Assembly: GCA_014730055.1 (NCBI GenBank)
Contig: WJIV01000067.1
Coordinates: 8,513 to 72,512, forward strand
Source of the DNA: Candidatus Bathyarchaeota archaeon
GTDB lineage: Archaea; Thermoproteota; Bathyarchaeia; TCS64
Direction: 5' to 3'
Length of the DNA stretch: 64,000 nucleotides
The notes beneath the pieces were generated by a model. It saw nothing but the letters and a program-made list of their open reading frames with translations, had not been told where the DNA came from and did not search any database. Of this stretch, positions 18,477-26,658 are shown in pieces. Every line of letters begins with the position of its first letter. Position 1 is the stretch's first letter. Position numbers and translations under genes: made by a program.

Positions 18477-18869
18477 TCAACGTAAGAATTCTATGTAACG
18501 TCTCTGACGAAGAGCGAGAGAGCCTACTCCCTCTGACCTTAACCTTCTTCTAAGTCGGATATCAGAAGTCGCTACTATGAAATCATTTTCTTTAGCAACC
18601 CTAACTAAACTATCGTCGACGGATTCACCAGGAAATAATTCTACATCAATAATCTTACACTGTTTTGCTAAGGTCTTCGCCAATCTTAGTTCTTTCCTGA
18701 ACTTTGGATTTGCTTCATCAATTAGTTTATCAATCTCATCCAATACAGTCGAAGTGACAGCGAATTCAACCTTTTCCTGTAATGCAGCCTCGGTCTCGGA
18801 GAATATATCTACATGAAAACGATGAGGGGCTAGAAGAAAATTTGTGTCAAACAGAACGGTTTTTGGCAA
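18477..18869 (-). CDS. Fcf1-like PIN-domain ribonuclease
   Basis: A 130-residue PIN domain. Acidic metal ligands are visible: LFDTNFLL (residues 6-13), the E in VLDEIDKL, DDSLVRVA and ATSDIRLRRRL. The total matches the archaeal Fcf1/YacL-like stand-alone PIN protein. In many archaea this gene follows aIF2 gamma, and it is thought to act in rRNA or tRNA processing. Here an FMN reductase gene lies between the two. No antitoxin-like small partner gene is adjacent, which argues against a VapC toxin. Confidence 0.82.
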   Translation of the reverse strand: MPKTVLFDTNFLLAPHRFHVDIFSETEAALQEKVEFAVTSTVLDEIDKLIDEANPKFRKELRLAKTLAKQCKIIDVELFPGESVDDSLVRVAKENDFIVATSDIRLRRRLRSEGVGSLALRQRRYIEFLR

Positions 18870-18991
18870 CTTTACTCTCTCGCTGTTAATTTATATTTTA
18901 AAGGATTCTTTTCACTTAATGATTATCATATAGTTAAAAAAATGAATATAGTCTTGATGATAAATAATTCAAGTTTAATAAAAAGAGGATA

Positions 18992-19879
18992 TTATTTATG
19001 CCATATCTCATCTTCGAGAAACTCTTTGAAAGTTGCCGGTCCCCAGAAAGACCTCGTTTTCACTAGGTGCTCAGAGGCTTTTTCCAAGTTTCTTAATCTA
19101 TAGTAATACAATGTAAGCTTTAGTTCTTCACTCGCTTTCTTCAAAAGTTCAATAGATTCTTTTTCTTTAACTGTATTATGGCTCAAGGCATATTCGATTA
19201 AAGAGTCTTCAAAATTGAATGTCCCGTTCGTAATATCCATTATAGCTGATTCCAAAGAACTCCATGGGTTTTCTACCGTTCCTAGATATCTATGTTTCTC
19301 CGCTATCTTGATTCTATTCTTTGAATCCTTTCTTGCTGCCTCAGCTATTTTTCTTCCTAGATGATTCGCCCTGCTCAAAGCAGCTTCAAATTGTACTAAA
19401 TGAACAGGTAAACCTCCGACATACTTTAGGCAAAATATTGATGCCCATCTCCTCATCTCTGCGTTTGCTGTCCTTGCACCTCCATTGTTAGCAGCCTGTG
19501 AGATAGATGCAAATGGTATTCCACTTAACTCTCCGCTCCATTTGAAAGGATAAAAACGCTCAAAGAATAGTTGTGTAATCGCGGGAGGTTTTCCAAAGTA
19601 AACTGGCTGAGAGACGAAGATCCCGTTTGCTTCCAGTATCTGATTGAATAACTCACCCTCGCCACTTGCCCCCATTGAGTCATTTAGAACACATCGATGT
19701 TCCTCATCCCTAATGCAGCTCCAGCATGAGGCACACGGACGAATATCATGTTCGTAGAGATGTACTAGTTCACATCTAACAGAGTCATACGACTCGATCC
19801 CATCAATTACTTGATTCAGCAGCCTTGCGGAGTAACCATTTTTTCTTGGACTTGCTAAAATGCACAAAATGTTGGTCAA
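18992..19879 (-). CDS. NADPH-dependent FMN reductase-like flavoprotein with C-terminal extension
   Basis: A 295-residue protein. The flavodoxin-like first 180 residues hold the FMN phosphate loop ILASPRKNGYSARLL, the CxxC-type metal or redox motif CASCWSC, a fourth Cys in HRCVLND, and the flavin loop SQPVYFGKPPAITQLFFERF. These are typical of the iron-sulfur flavoprotein/NADPH-dependent FMN reductase family; the cysteines could hold an Fe-S cluster. The last 100 residues are helical and unrecognised. The gene separates aIF2 gamma from its usual Fcf1 partner, which suggests a later insertion. Confidence 0.78.
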   Translation of the reverse strand: MTNILCILASPRKNGYSARLLNQVIDGIESYDSVRCELVHLYEHDIRPCASCWSCIRDEEHRCVLNDSMGASGEGELFNQILEANGIFVSQPVYFGKPPAITQLFFERFYPFKWSGELSGIPFASISQAANNGGARTANAEMRRWASIFCLKYVGGLPVHLVQFEAALSRANHLGRKIAEAARKDSKNRIKIAEKHRYLGTVENPWSSLESAIMDITNGTFNFEDSLIEYALSHNTVKEKESIELLKKASEELKLTLYYYRLRNLEKASEHLVKTRSFWGPATFKEFLEDEIWHK

Positions 19880-19959
19880 TTTTGAATCTAAGTTACTAAA
19901 TAGGAATATAGGGGTTTATTATTTTTGGAAGGATTTGATTTTTCTAAACCTTGATAAGA

Positions 19960-21198
19960 TCAGGCCCTTACTGTTCCTACGCCGATTAGTCTCCATCTAC
20001 CGCCCACTCGTCTACTGATGGCTACTCTGCTTCCGTCCTCAGCACATACAGGTATAGTAAGATCTAGATCCATCCAGTCTCCTCTAACAGTGGTAACGTC
20101 CCCCATAGTTTTCGCTGTTCCTACATTTAATAGCAATTTCTCCCCCCGAGCGATGCTGGACACCTTCTCCTCCTGTACCGTCCCCACTACAGTCTCAAAA
20201 AGTCTGTAATCTAGTGTGATTTGCTCCACGACAGGAGGCAAAGTACCTGGCTTTCCTACCAAATTTCCTACTAAACCGTCAGATTTTGTAACAGAGGGAT
20301 CAAGCATTGTCCCCATACCAGCCAAACCACCGGGTAAAGCTTCTTCCAGTGAATACCCACCAACCTGCAGGCTGGTAATTTCTGTGGACAACTCTCTTGT
20401 CTTAATTCTTCCCTTCTGTCTCTCTGGCAGGCCGGGCTTAATCTCTACTTCATCACCTAACTTGAAGCTACCCTGAGTAATTGAACCACCTAGGACACCT
20501 CCAACAAGGTCATCAATTGGAGTGCCTGGGCGATTTACGTCGAAACTACGCACAATATACATTCTGGGAGGGAGGTTTGGATCATGTGTAGGAGTAGGTA
20601 AATACTCTTCCATTGCTTGAATGAGGAGGTCAACGTTTACTACCTGTTGAGCTGAAACCGGGATAATTGGTGCGTTCTCAGCTATGCTGCCTTTGACGAA
20701 TTCCTTTATTTGATTGAAATTTTCAACTGCTTTCTCTCGATTGACGAGATCAATTTTGTTTTGAACTATTACCAGGTTCTTAAGGCCCACGGCTTCGATG
20801 GCTGCAAGGTGCTCCCTTGTCTGCGGTTGAGGGCATTCCTCGTTTGCTGCAATGACTAGAATCGCTCCGTCCATTACAGCCGCGCCGCTAAGCATTGTAG
20901 CCATAAGAATCTCGTGTCCTGGAGCGTCAACAAAGCTTACAGTTCTCTGTAACTCGGCTTCCTCGCCGCACATTGGGCACTGTTGACTTGAACAAAAACA
21001 GTGGGGCTCAGGGCAGTTAGGGCACTTGTAGAGCGCAGCATCAGCGTATCCAAGTTTAATGGTGATTCCTCTTTTTAGCTCCTCACTGTGACGGCTAGCC
21101 CATTCTCCTGTAATAGCTTGAACTAGTGTTGTCTTCCCATGATCTACGTGTCCAATGGTTCCAATGTTAATTTCCGGTTGACGTGGTAATCTTGCGAT
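19960..21198 (-). CDS. eif2g: Translation initiation factor aIF2 subunit gamma, likely non-AUG (ATC) start
   Basis: This is the GTPase subunit that carries initiator Met-tRNA to the small ribosomal subunit. The frame contains GHVDHGKTT (G1), the zinc knuckle YKCPNCPEPHC ... CPMC, DAPGHE (G3), NKIDLV (G4), then beta-barrel domains 2 and 3 ending GVGTVRA. The first ATG in frame is at 20973, inside the zinc knuckle and after the G1 motif, so it cannot be the start. Upstream, TAG occurs at 21211-21213 and no ATG, GTG or TTG lies between it and G1. GGGGAG (21206-21211) sits 7 bases before ATC at 21198. Starting there gives 412 residues, the normal length. Confidence 0.88.
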   Translation of the reverse strand: MARLPRQPEINIGTIGHVDHGKTTLVQAITGEWASRHSEELKRGITIKLGYADAALYKCPNCPEPHCFCSSQQCPMCGEEAELQRTVSFVDAPGHEILMATMLSGAAVMDGAILVIAANEECPQPQTREHLAAIEAVGLKNLVIVQNKIDLVNREKAVENFNQIKEFVKGSIAENAPIIPVSAQQVVNVDLLIQAMEEYLPTPTHDPNLPPRMYIVRSFDVNRPGTPIDDLVGGVLGGSITQGSFKLGDEVEIKPGLPERQKGRIKTRELSTEITSLQVGGYSLEEALPGGLAGMGTMLDPSVTKSDGLVGNLVGKPGTLPPVVEQITLDYRLFETVVGTVQEEKVSSIARGEKLLLNVGTAKTMGDVTTVRGDWMDLDLTIPVCAEDGSRVAISRRVGGRWRLIGVGTVRA

Positions 21199-21203
21199 GC
21201 TTG

Positions 21204-21211
21204 ATCTCCCC
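21204..21211 (-). promoter_or_regulatory. Shine-Dalgarno sequence that decides the aIF2 gamma start
   Basis: GGGGAGAT on the minus strand is a good match to the 16S anti-SD and has 7 bases between GGGGAG and the ATC at 21198. It begins at the G of the in-frame TAG stop codon. It is the best evidence that translation begins at a non-canonical codon here. Confidence 0.6.
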
Positions 21212-21240
21212 TATTTGCTAGTGCAATCAGTACGGATTCT

Positions 21241-21253
21241 TATCTTAAATACA
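21241..21253 (-). promoter_or_regulatory. TATA-like promoter of aIF2 gamma
   Basis: The minus strand reads TGTATTTAAGATA about 45-55 bases before the proposed start at 21198. Transcription would start near 21221, leaving a leader of about 20 bases that contains the Shine-Dalgarno motif. This agrees with the proposed start. Confidence 0.45.
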
Positions 21254-21337
21254 TATCCCCAGAAATGAATTTAATAATAATCACATGAATACAGTTATAT
21301 CCAATAGTCAAGAAATCAATACAAAAAGGTGGATAAA

Positions 21338-21538
21338 ATGTCAGAAATGATCAAAATCAGTATTCCCAAGGATATCTACGAGAAAATTAAAGACAGAATC
21401 CAAGGGACAAGTTTTGAAAGCGTGGATGAATATGTTGCTCTTATGCTGGAAAACGAATTTCCAGAAGAGACACAGTACAGCAAAGAAGAAGAAGAACTCA
21501 TAAGAGAGCGCCTTAGAAGATTAGGATACATCGAGTGA
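21338..21538 (+). CDS. Ribbon-helix-helix (CopG-like) small protein
   Basis: A 66-residue protein. The N-terminal strand KISIPKDIYEKI followed by two helices (FESVDEYVALMLENEF) is the ribbon-helix-helix layout of small archaeal and bacterial DNA-binding regulators. The C-terminal tail EELIRERLRRLGYIE is charged. I chose the ATG at 21338 because GGTGGA lies 4-9 bases upstream; a GTG nine bases earlier is part of that site. The stop is 7 bases before the TTG start of sat, so the two genes are co-transcribed. It may regulate sat or itself; no operator is obvious. Confidence 0.75.
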   Translation: MSEMIKISIPKDIYEKIKDRIQGTSFESVDEYVALMLENEFPEETQYSKEEEELIRERLRRLGYIE

Positions 21539-21545
21539 ACTGGCT

Positions 21546-22688
21546 TTGAGGCCCCACGGAGGAAGGCTGGTAAACTGTAGAGCAGAAATAAACGACATCC
21601 CCAAACTATCTAATGAAGCCCGGGAGTATACGAAGATTTCCGTATCTCATGAACAAAGGCTTGATCTGGAAAACGTGGCATGTGGACTTTACAGCCCATT
21701 GACAGGTCCCCTTCTTCAAAACGACTACCTCACGGTACTTGCTAAAGGTAGACTCCTAGACGATACCCCGTGGACCATTCCCATACTACTTGATGTGGAG
21801 GAGGACAAGAGCAGAGAGATCGCAGCGGGAGACCGGGTGTCAATAGCCTCATCTGGTGATACTTTCGCTTTTTTAGACGTGGAAGAAAAATATTCATGGG
21901 ATAAGAAGACTCACTGCCAGCGAGTATACAAGACCTGTGACACCAGACACCCGGGGATCAATACCGTAAACCAAATGAAACCCGTGTTAATAGGTGGGAC
22001 CCTTATACTTGTAAAAGAGCACCCTGGAAAATTTCCGAGATACAGGCTCAAGCCGACTGAGACTAGATTCTTATTCCGAGAAAAAGGCTGGAGAACAGTT
22101 GCTGGTTTCCAAACTAGAAATGCACCTCATATGGGACATGAGTACGTACAAAAAACAGCATTAGCCTTCGTTGACGGCCTATTCATAAATCCTTTAATAG
22201 GAAAAAAGAAGAAGGGTGACTTCACTGACGAGGTTATAATTGATAGTTACGAGGCTCTTTTCCAGAATTACTTTTTGAAAAACAGTGCTACTTTGGTAAC
22301 TTTAGAGATGGAGATGCATTATGCGGGGCCTAGGGAAGCTATTCACCACGCCATTATTCGAAAGAATTACGGATGTACACATTTCATAGTGGGAAGAGAC
22401 CACGCTGGAGTAGGCGATTATTACGGTCCTTTCGAAGCACAGGAAATTTTCGAGCATTATCCTGATCTTGGGATTATCCCCATATTCTTCAGGAATTTCT
22501 TCCACTGTAAAAAATGCGGTGGACCCCAAAATGACAAGATTTGCCCTCATCCAGTTGAAGATCATATAATATATCGAGGACGCGTAATGAGGGACCAACT
22601 ATCAAATGGAGATAGACCCAGCCAAGACCTAATGAGACCTGAAGTTGTTGATGCTATTCTCACCCACGACACCCCGTTTGTAGAGTAA
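21546..22688 (+). CDS. sat: Sulfate adenylyltransferase (ATP sulfurylase)
   Basis: A 380-residue single-domain ATP sulfurylase that forms adenylyl sulfate (APS) from sulfate and ATP, or the reverse. The signatures are FQTRNAPHMGHEYVQKTAL (nucleotide loop with HxxH), LEMEMHYAGPREAIHHAI and GRDHAGVGDYYGPFEAQ. The C-terminal CKKCGG ... CPH looks like the zinc-binding insert of archaeal/bacterial homomeric Sat. No APS kinase domain is attached and no APS reductase or APS kinase gene is in the window, so the direction cannot be told. The start is TTG, 7 bases after the ribbon-helix-helix gene. Confidence 0.93.
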   Translation: MRPHGGRLVNCRAEINDIPKLSNEAREYTKISVSHEQRLDLENVACGLYSPLTGPLLQNDYLTVLAKGRLLDDTPWTIPILLDVEEDKSREIAAGDRVSIASSGDTFAFLDVEEKYSWDKKTHCQRVYKTCDTRHPGINTVNQMKPVLIGGTLILVKEHPGKFPRYRLKPTETRFLFREKGWRTVAGFQTRNAPHMGHEYVQKTALAFVDGLFINPLIGKKKKGDFTDEVIIDSYEALFQNYFLKNSATLVTLEMEMHYAGPREAIHHAIIRKNYGCTHFIVGRDHAGVGDYYGPFEAQEIFEHYPDLGIIPIFFRNFFHCKKCGGPQNDKICPHPVEDHIIYRGRVMRDQLSNGDRPSQDLMRPEVVDAILTHDTPFVE

Positions 22689-22713
22689 CCATTATTTTTA
22701 CAACTATTATCGA

Positions 22714-22725
22714 CCCTTTTTATCT
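22714..22725 (+). promoter_or_regulatory. TATA-like promoter before the membrane-anchored LEA-like gene
   Basis: CCTTTTTATCTG lies about 35 bases before the ATG at 22754, and a T5 run in the same spacer may end the sat transcript. Confidence 0.4.
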
Positions 22726-22753
22726 GATAATGTTTTTTTAGACTTGGTAATCA

Positions 22754-23239
22754 ATGAATAATCGAAGAACAACCACCATAGCCATTATAGTTGCATTAGC
22801 TGTTATTGTTTTACTATATTTTTGGAATATTCCTAGGTCAGCTGTTAACACTACATTAGATAGTGTTGACTTTAGTGGACCAATCTACCAGACAGAAACG
22901 GGGGCATTTGACCAGTTTTTTATGACTTTAACATTTGAGAATGAAGGAAGGACAAGAGTAGAGATCACGAAACTTGATGTAAATGTACTTCTCAACGGTA
23001 CAGACTATAATAGCCAGATGACAACCCATAACCTAGGCGGGATAGAGCCTAGTAATAGCAGAACGTTTCATAGAACTGTATTGCTTACTAACGCTCCCAT
23101 AGGATTCCGTGAGAATGAAGCATGGAACTTGACGGGAATAGCTGAAATCACAGCTGAGGCTGAATTTCTGTTTTTCAGGTATAAAAAAAGCATGAGGGAG
23201 ATAAGGTCGTATCCCTGGGAAATCGACTTCCTTGATTAA
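22754..23239 (+). CDS. Membrane-anchored LEA2-like/immunoglobulin-fold extracytoplasmic protein
   Basis: A 161-residue protein with one N-terminal membrane segment (residues 8-25, IAIIVALAVIVLLYFW), after a short positive stretch. The rest is a beta-rich domain with a FDQFFMTLTFENEGRTRVEI core and a late TGIAEITAEAEFLFFRYK strand, as in LEA type 2 or DUF-type archaeal surface proteins. N-glycosylation-type NxT/S sites occur (NTT, NGT). It should face outside the cytoplasm. Function unknown. Confidence 0.6.
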   Translation: MNNRRTTTIAIIVALAVIVLLYFWNIPRSAVNTTLDSVDFSGPIYQTETGAFDQFFMTLTFENEGRTRVEITKLDVNVLLNGTDYNSQMTTHNLGGIEPSNSRTFHRTVLLTNAPIGFRENEAWNLTGIAEITAEAEFLFFRYKKSMREIRSYPWEIDFLD

Positions 23240-23285
23240 CACTTAACCCTTATCAATTACCGATAGGGATAATGTGGGATAAAGA

Positions 23286-23564
23286 ATGAGTAGTAAAGTA
23301 CGTACATCACATATATTGGTAGAGAAACACAGTGAGGCCTTAGATATATTGAAAAAACTTGAGAAAGGTGAGAGCTTCTCTGAATTAGCTAAAAAACACA
23401 GTTCATGTCCTTCCGGTAAAAGAGGGGGAAACCTGGGTGAGATCAGTGCCGGAAAGGTCGTAAAGCCGTTCTGGAAAGCTGCCTCACAACTGGACAAAGG
23501 AGAGACAACCAAAGAACCAGTAAAAACACAGTTTGGCTATCATATAATTAAAAGAACAGGTTAA
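23286..23564 (+). CDS. Parvulin-type peptidyl-prolyl cis-trans isomerase
   Basis: A 92-residue single parvulin (PpiC) domain: VRTSHILVEKHSEA, the KHSSCPSGKRGGNLGEI core, and the C-terminal TQFGYHIIKRTG. It isomerises Xaa-Pro bonds to help protein folding. There is no signal peptide, so it is cytoplasmic, unlike secreted PrsA/SurA forms. Its 3' end overlaps the convergent radical SAM gene by 4 bases. Confidence 0.93.
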   Translation: MSSKVRTSHILVEKHSEALDILKKLEKGESFSELAKKHSSCPSGKRGGNLGEISAGKVVKPFWKAASQLDKGETTKEPVKTQFGYHIIKRTG

Positions 23565-24589
23565 AAGAAATCACGCTTTAAAAAAGCACTTAGCAATGTT
23601 TCAATTAAAAACATTTTATTATTTTTTATTTCTCTAAAAGTTTCACACTCAACCCAACAGCCGGGACAGCCCATTTTTGATATATTCTCTCGAACTTTAT
23701 CTGCCCTTTTTGAGAACCAAAGATCTTGGAAAGAGGTATCACGGATATTTCCAATTCTATAATTTAATGCGATACAAGGATATAGATTTCCATAAGGGTC
23801 TAAGAAAAAAGATTTTGAACCCGCAGAGCATTTCACTGGTCTTCTCTTAGGATCTCTTAGAAACTGGGGGATACCTCGTAGAAAAGATAAAAATGTGATC
23901 GACTTTTGCCATCCTTTACGTTTGATAGAGGACTTTGAGAGTGCATGGAGTACGTCTAATAGTTCTTGATTGTAGAGCGGTTTTTCTGTTATTCCATAAT
24001 ATATCTCACTGATATTCACTGGCCTCAAGCTAAAATCTGCATCATAATCTATAGCTAATTGATGGACTTTAAGAGCCTCATCAATATTGTATGGCGAGAG
24101 AGTAAATCCAACCGAAAGTGACAGATTAGAATATTCCCTCCTATAATTTGAGAGGATTTTTAAAGTTTCGAGTGATTTTTGATAACTTCCCTGTAGACCC
24201 CTCTGTTTATCATGTTCAGCATCAATACCATCTATAGATATGCTGATACCTAGTGACTTGACATCTTGAAGTATCCCCCCGACCATGCTATGGATCTTTT
24301 CAGGGATTAGACCATTCGTTGGTATCCAGATGAAGCACTTAGGTAGAATATCGTGGATGACTTTTGTTATATCTGGTAGGTCAGGTCTAAGAAACGGCTC
24401 CCCTCCAGTTAGTTGAATAGAGCTTACCTTTTTCAGAATGTCATAATTATTTCGAAAAAGAGATTCAATCTCGTGGAGAGATAATTCTGATTCATGATCG
24501 TTTTTCTTCCAGATATAGCAGTAGCTACAACGACTATTACACCTGTATGTTACTGCAAAGTTGGCTATCTGCGTCGGATAAATATCCAT
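23561..24589 (-). CDS. Radical SAM protein with SPASM domain
   Basis: A 342-residue enzyme. The [4Fe-4S]-SAM motif CNSRCSYCYIW lies at residues 16-26, then TGGEPFLRPD binds SAM. The C-terminal SPASM/twitch region has CSAGSKSFFLDPYGNLYPC and MGCPGCWVEC cysteines for extra clusters. The family includes peptide-modifying enzymes (RiPP maturases), anaerobic sulfatase-activating enzymes and archaeal lipid or cofactor enzymes. No precursor peptide gene is seen nearby. It is transcribed divergently from the aminotransferase gene 56 bases away. Substrate unknown. Confidence 0.87.
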   Translation of the reverse strand: MDIYPTQIANFAVTYRCNSRCSYCYIWKKNDHESELSLHEIESLFRNNYDILKKVSSIQLTGGEPFLRPDLPDITKVIHDILPKCFIWIPTNGLIPEKIHSMVGGILQDVKSLGISISIDGIDAEHDKQRGLQGSYQKSLETLKILSNYRREYSNLSLSVGFTLSPYNIDEALKVHQLAIDYDADFSLRPVNISEIYYGITEKPLYNQELLDVLHALSKSSIKRKGWQKSITFLSFLRGIPQFLRDPKRRPVKCSAGSKSFFLDPYGNLYPCIALNYRIGNIRDTSFQDLWFSKRADKVRENISKMGCPGCWVECETFREIKNNKMFLIETLLSAFLKRDFF

Positions 24590-24645
24590 TGAAAACCATT
24601 TTTCAAATAAATATTAAAGTTAATTGGTATTAGTCTACCTAAAAA

Positions 24646-25800
24646 GTGAAGAATACATACGAGGATACTAATAACATGGATATCAGTCAAATCCGAGAAG
24701 AATTTCCCGTACTTAAGGAATGGACCTATCTTGATAACGCGTTCGTGGGTTTAATGCCCAGACAGGTCAGAGAGGGGCATCTAGACTATATCGATTCATG
24801 GTATAAATTCAAGACAAGAGGAGGTAACACAATTCTTCAGGACTGGCTGGAAAAAACCAGCCTTGTGAGGAGAATGGTTGCGGAATTTATCAATGTAAAA
24901 TCAAGGGAGATTGCATTTACTATGAATACTGGGGCAGGACTAAATATCATAATAAATGGTATTGATTGGGAGGAAGGGGATAATGTGGTTTTCCCGGAAT
25001 GGGAGCATAACCCACTATTTACATATAAAACAAAGGAAAAAGGCGTTGAGCACAGGGCTGTGCCTGTTAAGGATGGAATCGTAGATATATCTGAGATGGA
25101 GAAGGCTATTGATGATAGGACAAAACTGGTTCAAGTTAGTCATGTTAGCTACGTTAATGGTTTTAGGTTTGACCTGAAGGAAATTGCTGAAATCTCTCAT
25201 GGATATGGTGCTAAACTCTTGGTGGATGCCACTCAAGCTGTGGGTGCCATTCAAGTAGACTACGAGAGAGATAATGTTGACTTTGTTAGTGTCGCCCCAT
25301 ACAAGTATTTGATGGGCCCCACTGGGCTCGCATTCCTATATGTTAATGAGAGAAATTTACCCGAGTTAATCCCGGATAGAACTGGCTGGAAAAATCAGGC
25401 TTGGGAGGGAGATAATCCAGAGGATGAAGCTGACTTGGAGTCGGCTGAGAAGTTCGAATACGGGACATTAAATTTCGAGGGCATGTATGCTTTAGAGAGG
25501 TCCCTGATCTTTTTGAACGAACTGGGTATAGAAAACATCGAGGAACGTGTTCTAAATCTATCTAATCATCTTTACGACAACGTTGTCGCTGAGGGTAAGG
25601 ATATGTATACTGCAGATCCTCCTAACTCGCCGATTGTTAGCTACTATCAAAAGAATGCAGTTACAAAATCTTTACAACTGAAAAATCAAAAAATCAAGGT
25701 TACAGGAAGAGAGGCCCACGGAGGACACATGCGAGTTTCTGTTCATTTCTATAACACTGAAGATGATATTGACAGATTTATCAGGGAAATAGGTCAGTAG
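24646..25800 (+). CDS. Class V (cysteine desulfurase-like) PLP aminotransferase
   Basis: A PLP-dependent fold type I enzyme of about 384 residues. Visible motifs are TYLDNAFVGLMP at the start, FTMNTGAGLNIIIN (cofactor phosphate), LLVDATQAVGAIQVD (PLP-binding aspartate) and SVAPYKYLMGPTGLAFLYV, with the Schiff-base lysine in PYKYL. The catalytic loop of SufS/NifS-type desulfurases is not obvious, so an alanine-glyoxylate or isopenicillin epimerase-like role is possible. The start could be GTG at 24646 or ATG at 24676; family alignment favours 24676. Confidence 0.82.
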   Translation: MKNTYEDTNNMDISQIREEFPVLKEWTYLDNAFVGLMPRQVREGHLDYIDSWYKFKTRGGNTILQDWLEKTSLVRRMVAEFINVKSREIAFTMNTGAGLNIIINGIDWEEGDNVVFPEWEHNPLFTYKTKEKGVEHRAVPVKDGIVDISEMEKAIDDRTKLVQVSHVSYVNGFRFDLKEIAEISHGYGAKLLVDATQAVGAIQVDYERDNVDFVSVAPYKYLMGPTGLAFLYVNERNLPELIPDRTGWKNQAWEGDNPEDEADLESAEKFEYGTLNFEGMYALERSLIFLNELGIENIEERVLNLSNHLYDNVVAEGKDMYTADPPNSPIVSYYQKNAVTKSLQLKNQKIKVTGREAHGGHMRVSVHFYNTEDDIDRFIREIGQ

Positions 25801-26540
25801 AGCTTTTTCCAGACCAGTAAGACAGCGATAGCAGCAGCCCCTGCCCCTGCAAAATAGGGGATCAAAGGGGTGTTTATCTGCTTCACAAGTATTCCAACAA
25901 GCGCCCAGATTAATACAAGATTATATCCCACATCGGCTCGGATCAGTATGTTAGCAAAAGATAACCCAATTGCGACAACTATAACGAAGACAGTCATATA
26001 GATAGCAGTCATTCCAACAGGAGGCCAACCTATACTTACAAGGTAAGCCGCAACGTTAGCTATCGGTGCTACTGTTATCCAGCCAAGGTATACACTGAAA
26101 GGGAGATGCACATATCTTTTGACTTCCTGCTCGACCTCTGATCTTCCAATATCAAGTCTTAGATATATTCCTATTAATGAAAATAGCAACCCAAACATTA
26201 CTAGAAGACTCAGTAGAAGATACTCATAATGCCAGAAGAATATCCAGACAGAGTTAAAAATACAACTTAGAGGAAAGAGCCAGCCAACCTTCTTCACAAA
26301 CCCCTTATCTTGATGTTTTGGCTGTAGCTGAAAAATTGTAAAAGCGCCCAGTAGCAGATAAATTACCAACCATATGCTGAATACGTATGCTGCGGGTGTG
26401 AAGAGATTATAGTATTTGTCAGCAAGTTCCCCTGTTGTTATATTGTTCAAGGGTAAGGAATTAGCCAAGGTATTAACTACTATTACCATGAGGAAGCCAA
26501 CTGCATTGACTATGTTGATTAAATCGACTTTTTTGTACAT
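25794..26540 (-). CDS. TspO/MBR-like tryptophan-rich sensory membrane protein
   Basis: A 248-residue polytopic protein with about seven hydrophobic segments. The region NLFTPAAYVFSIWLVIYLLL is close to the TspO signature (TPxxxxFxxWxxxYxLxG), and WKK ends the protein. This longer group of TspO relatives is found in bacteria and archaea and may bind tetrapyrroles or act as a sensor or transporter. The 3' end overlaps the aminotransferase gene by 7 bases in convergent orientation. Substrate not readable. Confidence 0.68.
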   Translation of the reverse strand: MYKKVDLINIVNAVGFLMVIVVNTLANSLPLNNITTGELADKYYNLFTPAAYVFSIWLVIYLLLGAFTIFQLQPKHQDKGFVKKVGWLFPLSCIFNSVWIFFWHYEYLLLSLLVMFGLLFSLIGIYLRLDIGRSEVEQEVKRYVHLPFSVYLGWITVAPIANVAAYLVSIGWPPVGMTAIYMTVFVIVVAIGLSFANILIRADVGYNLVLIWALVGILVKQINTPLIPYFAGAGAAAIAVLLVWKKLY

Positions 26541-26609
26541 GGATATTTGTTTTACTTGATCAAAGATAAAACTGATGGAATCAAAGGTGCATAAAACAAC
26601 ACTTCAAAC

Positions 26610-26622
26610 TACATATTTTTAC
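26610..26622 (+). promoter_or_regulatory. TATA-like promoter of guaA
   Basis: ACATATTTTTACA lies about 40-48 bases before the ATG at 26659. GAGGTGG just upstream of the ATG is a good ribosome binding site. Confidence 0.4.
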
Positions 26623-26658
26623 AAAAATAATAAAAAAGGGCACGTATAGAGGTGGGTA

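Noticed and set aside
19960..20973. aIF2 gamma starting at the internal ATG
   Set aside because: This would remove the G1 P-loop and half the zinc knuckle, which are intact in the same frame upstream.
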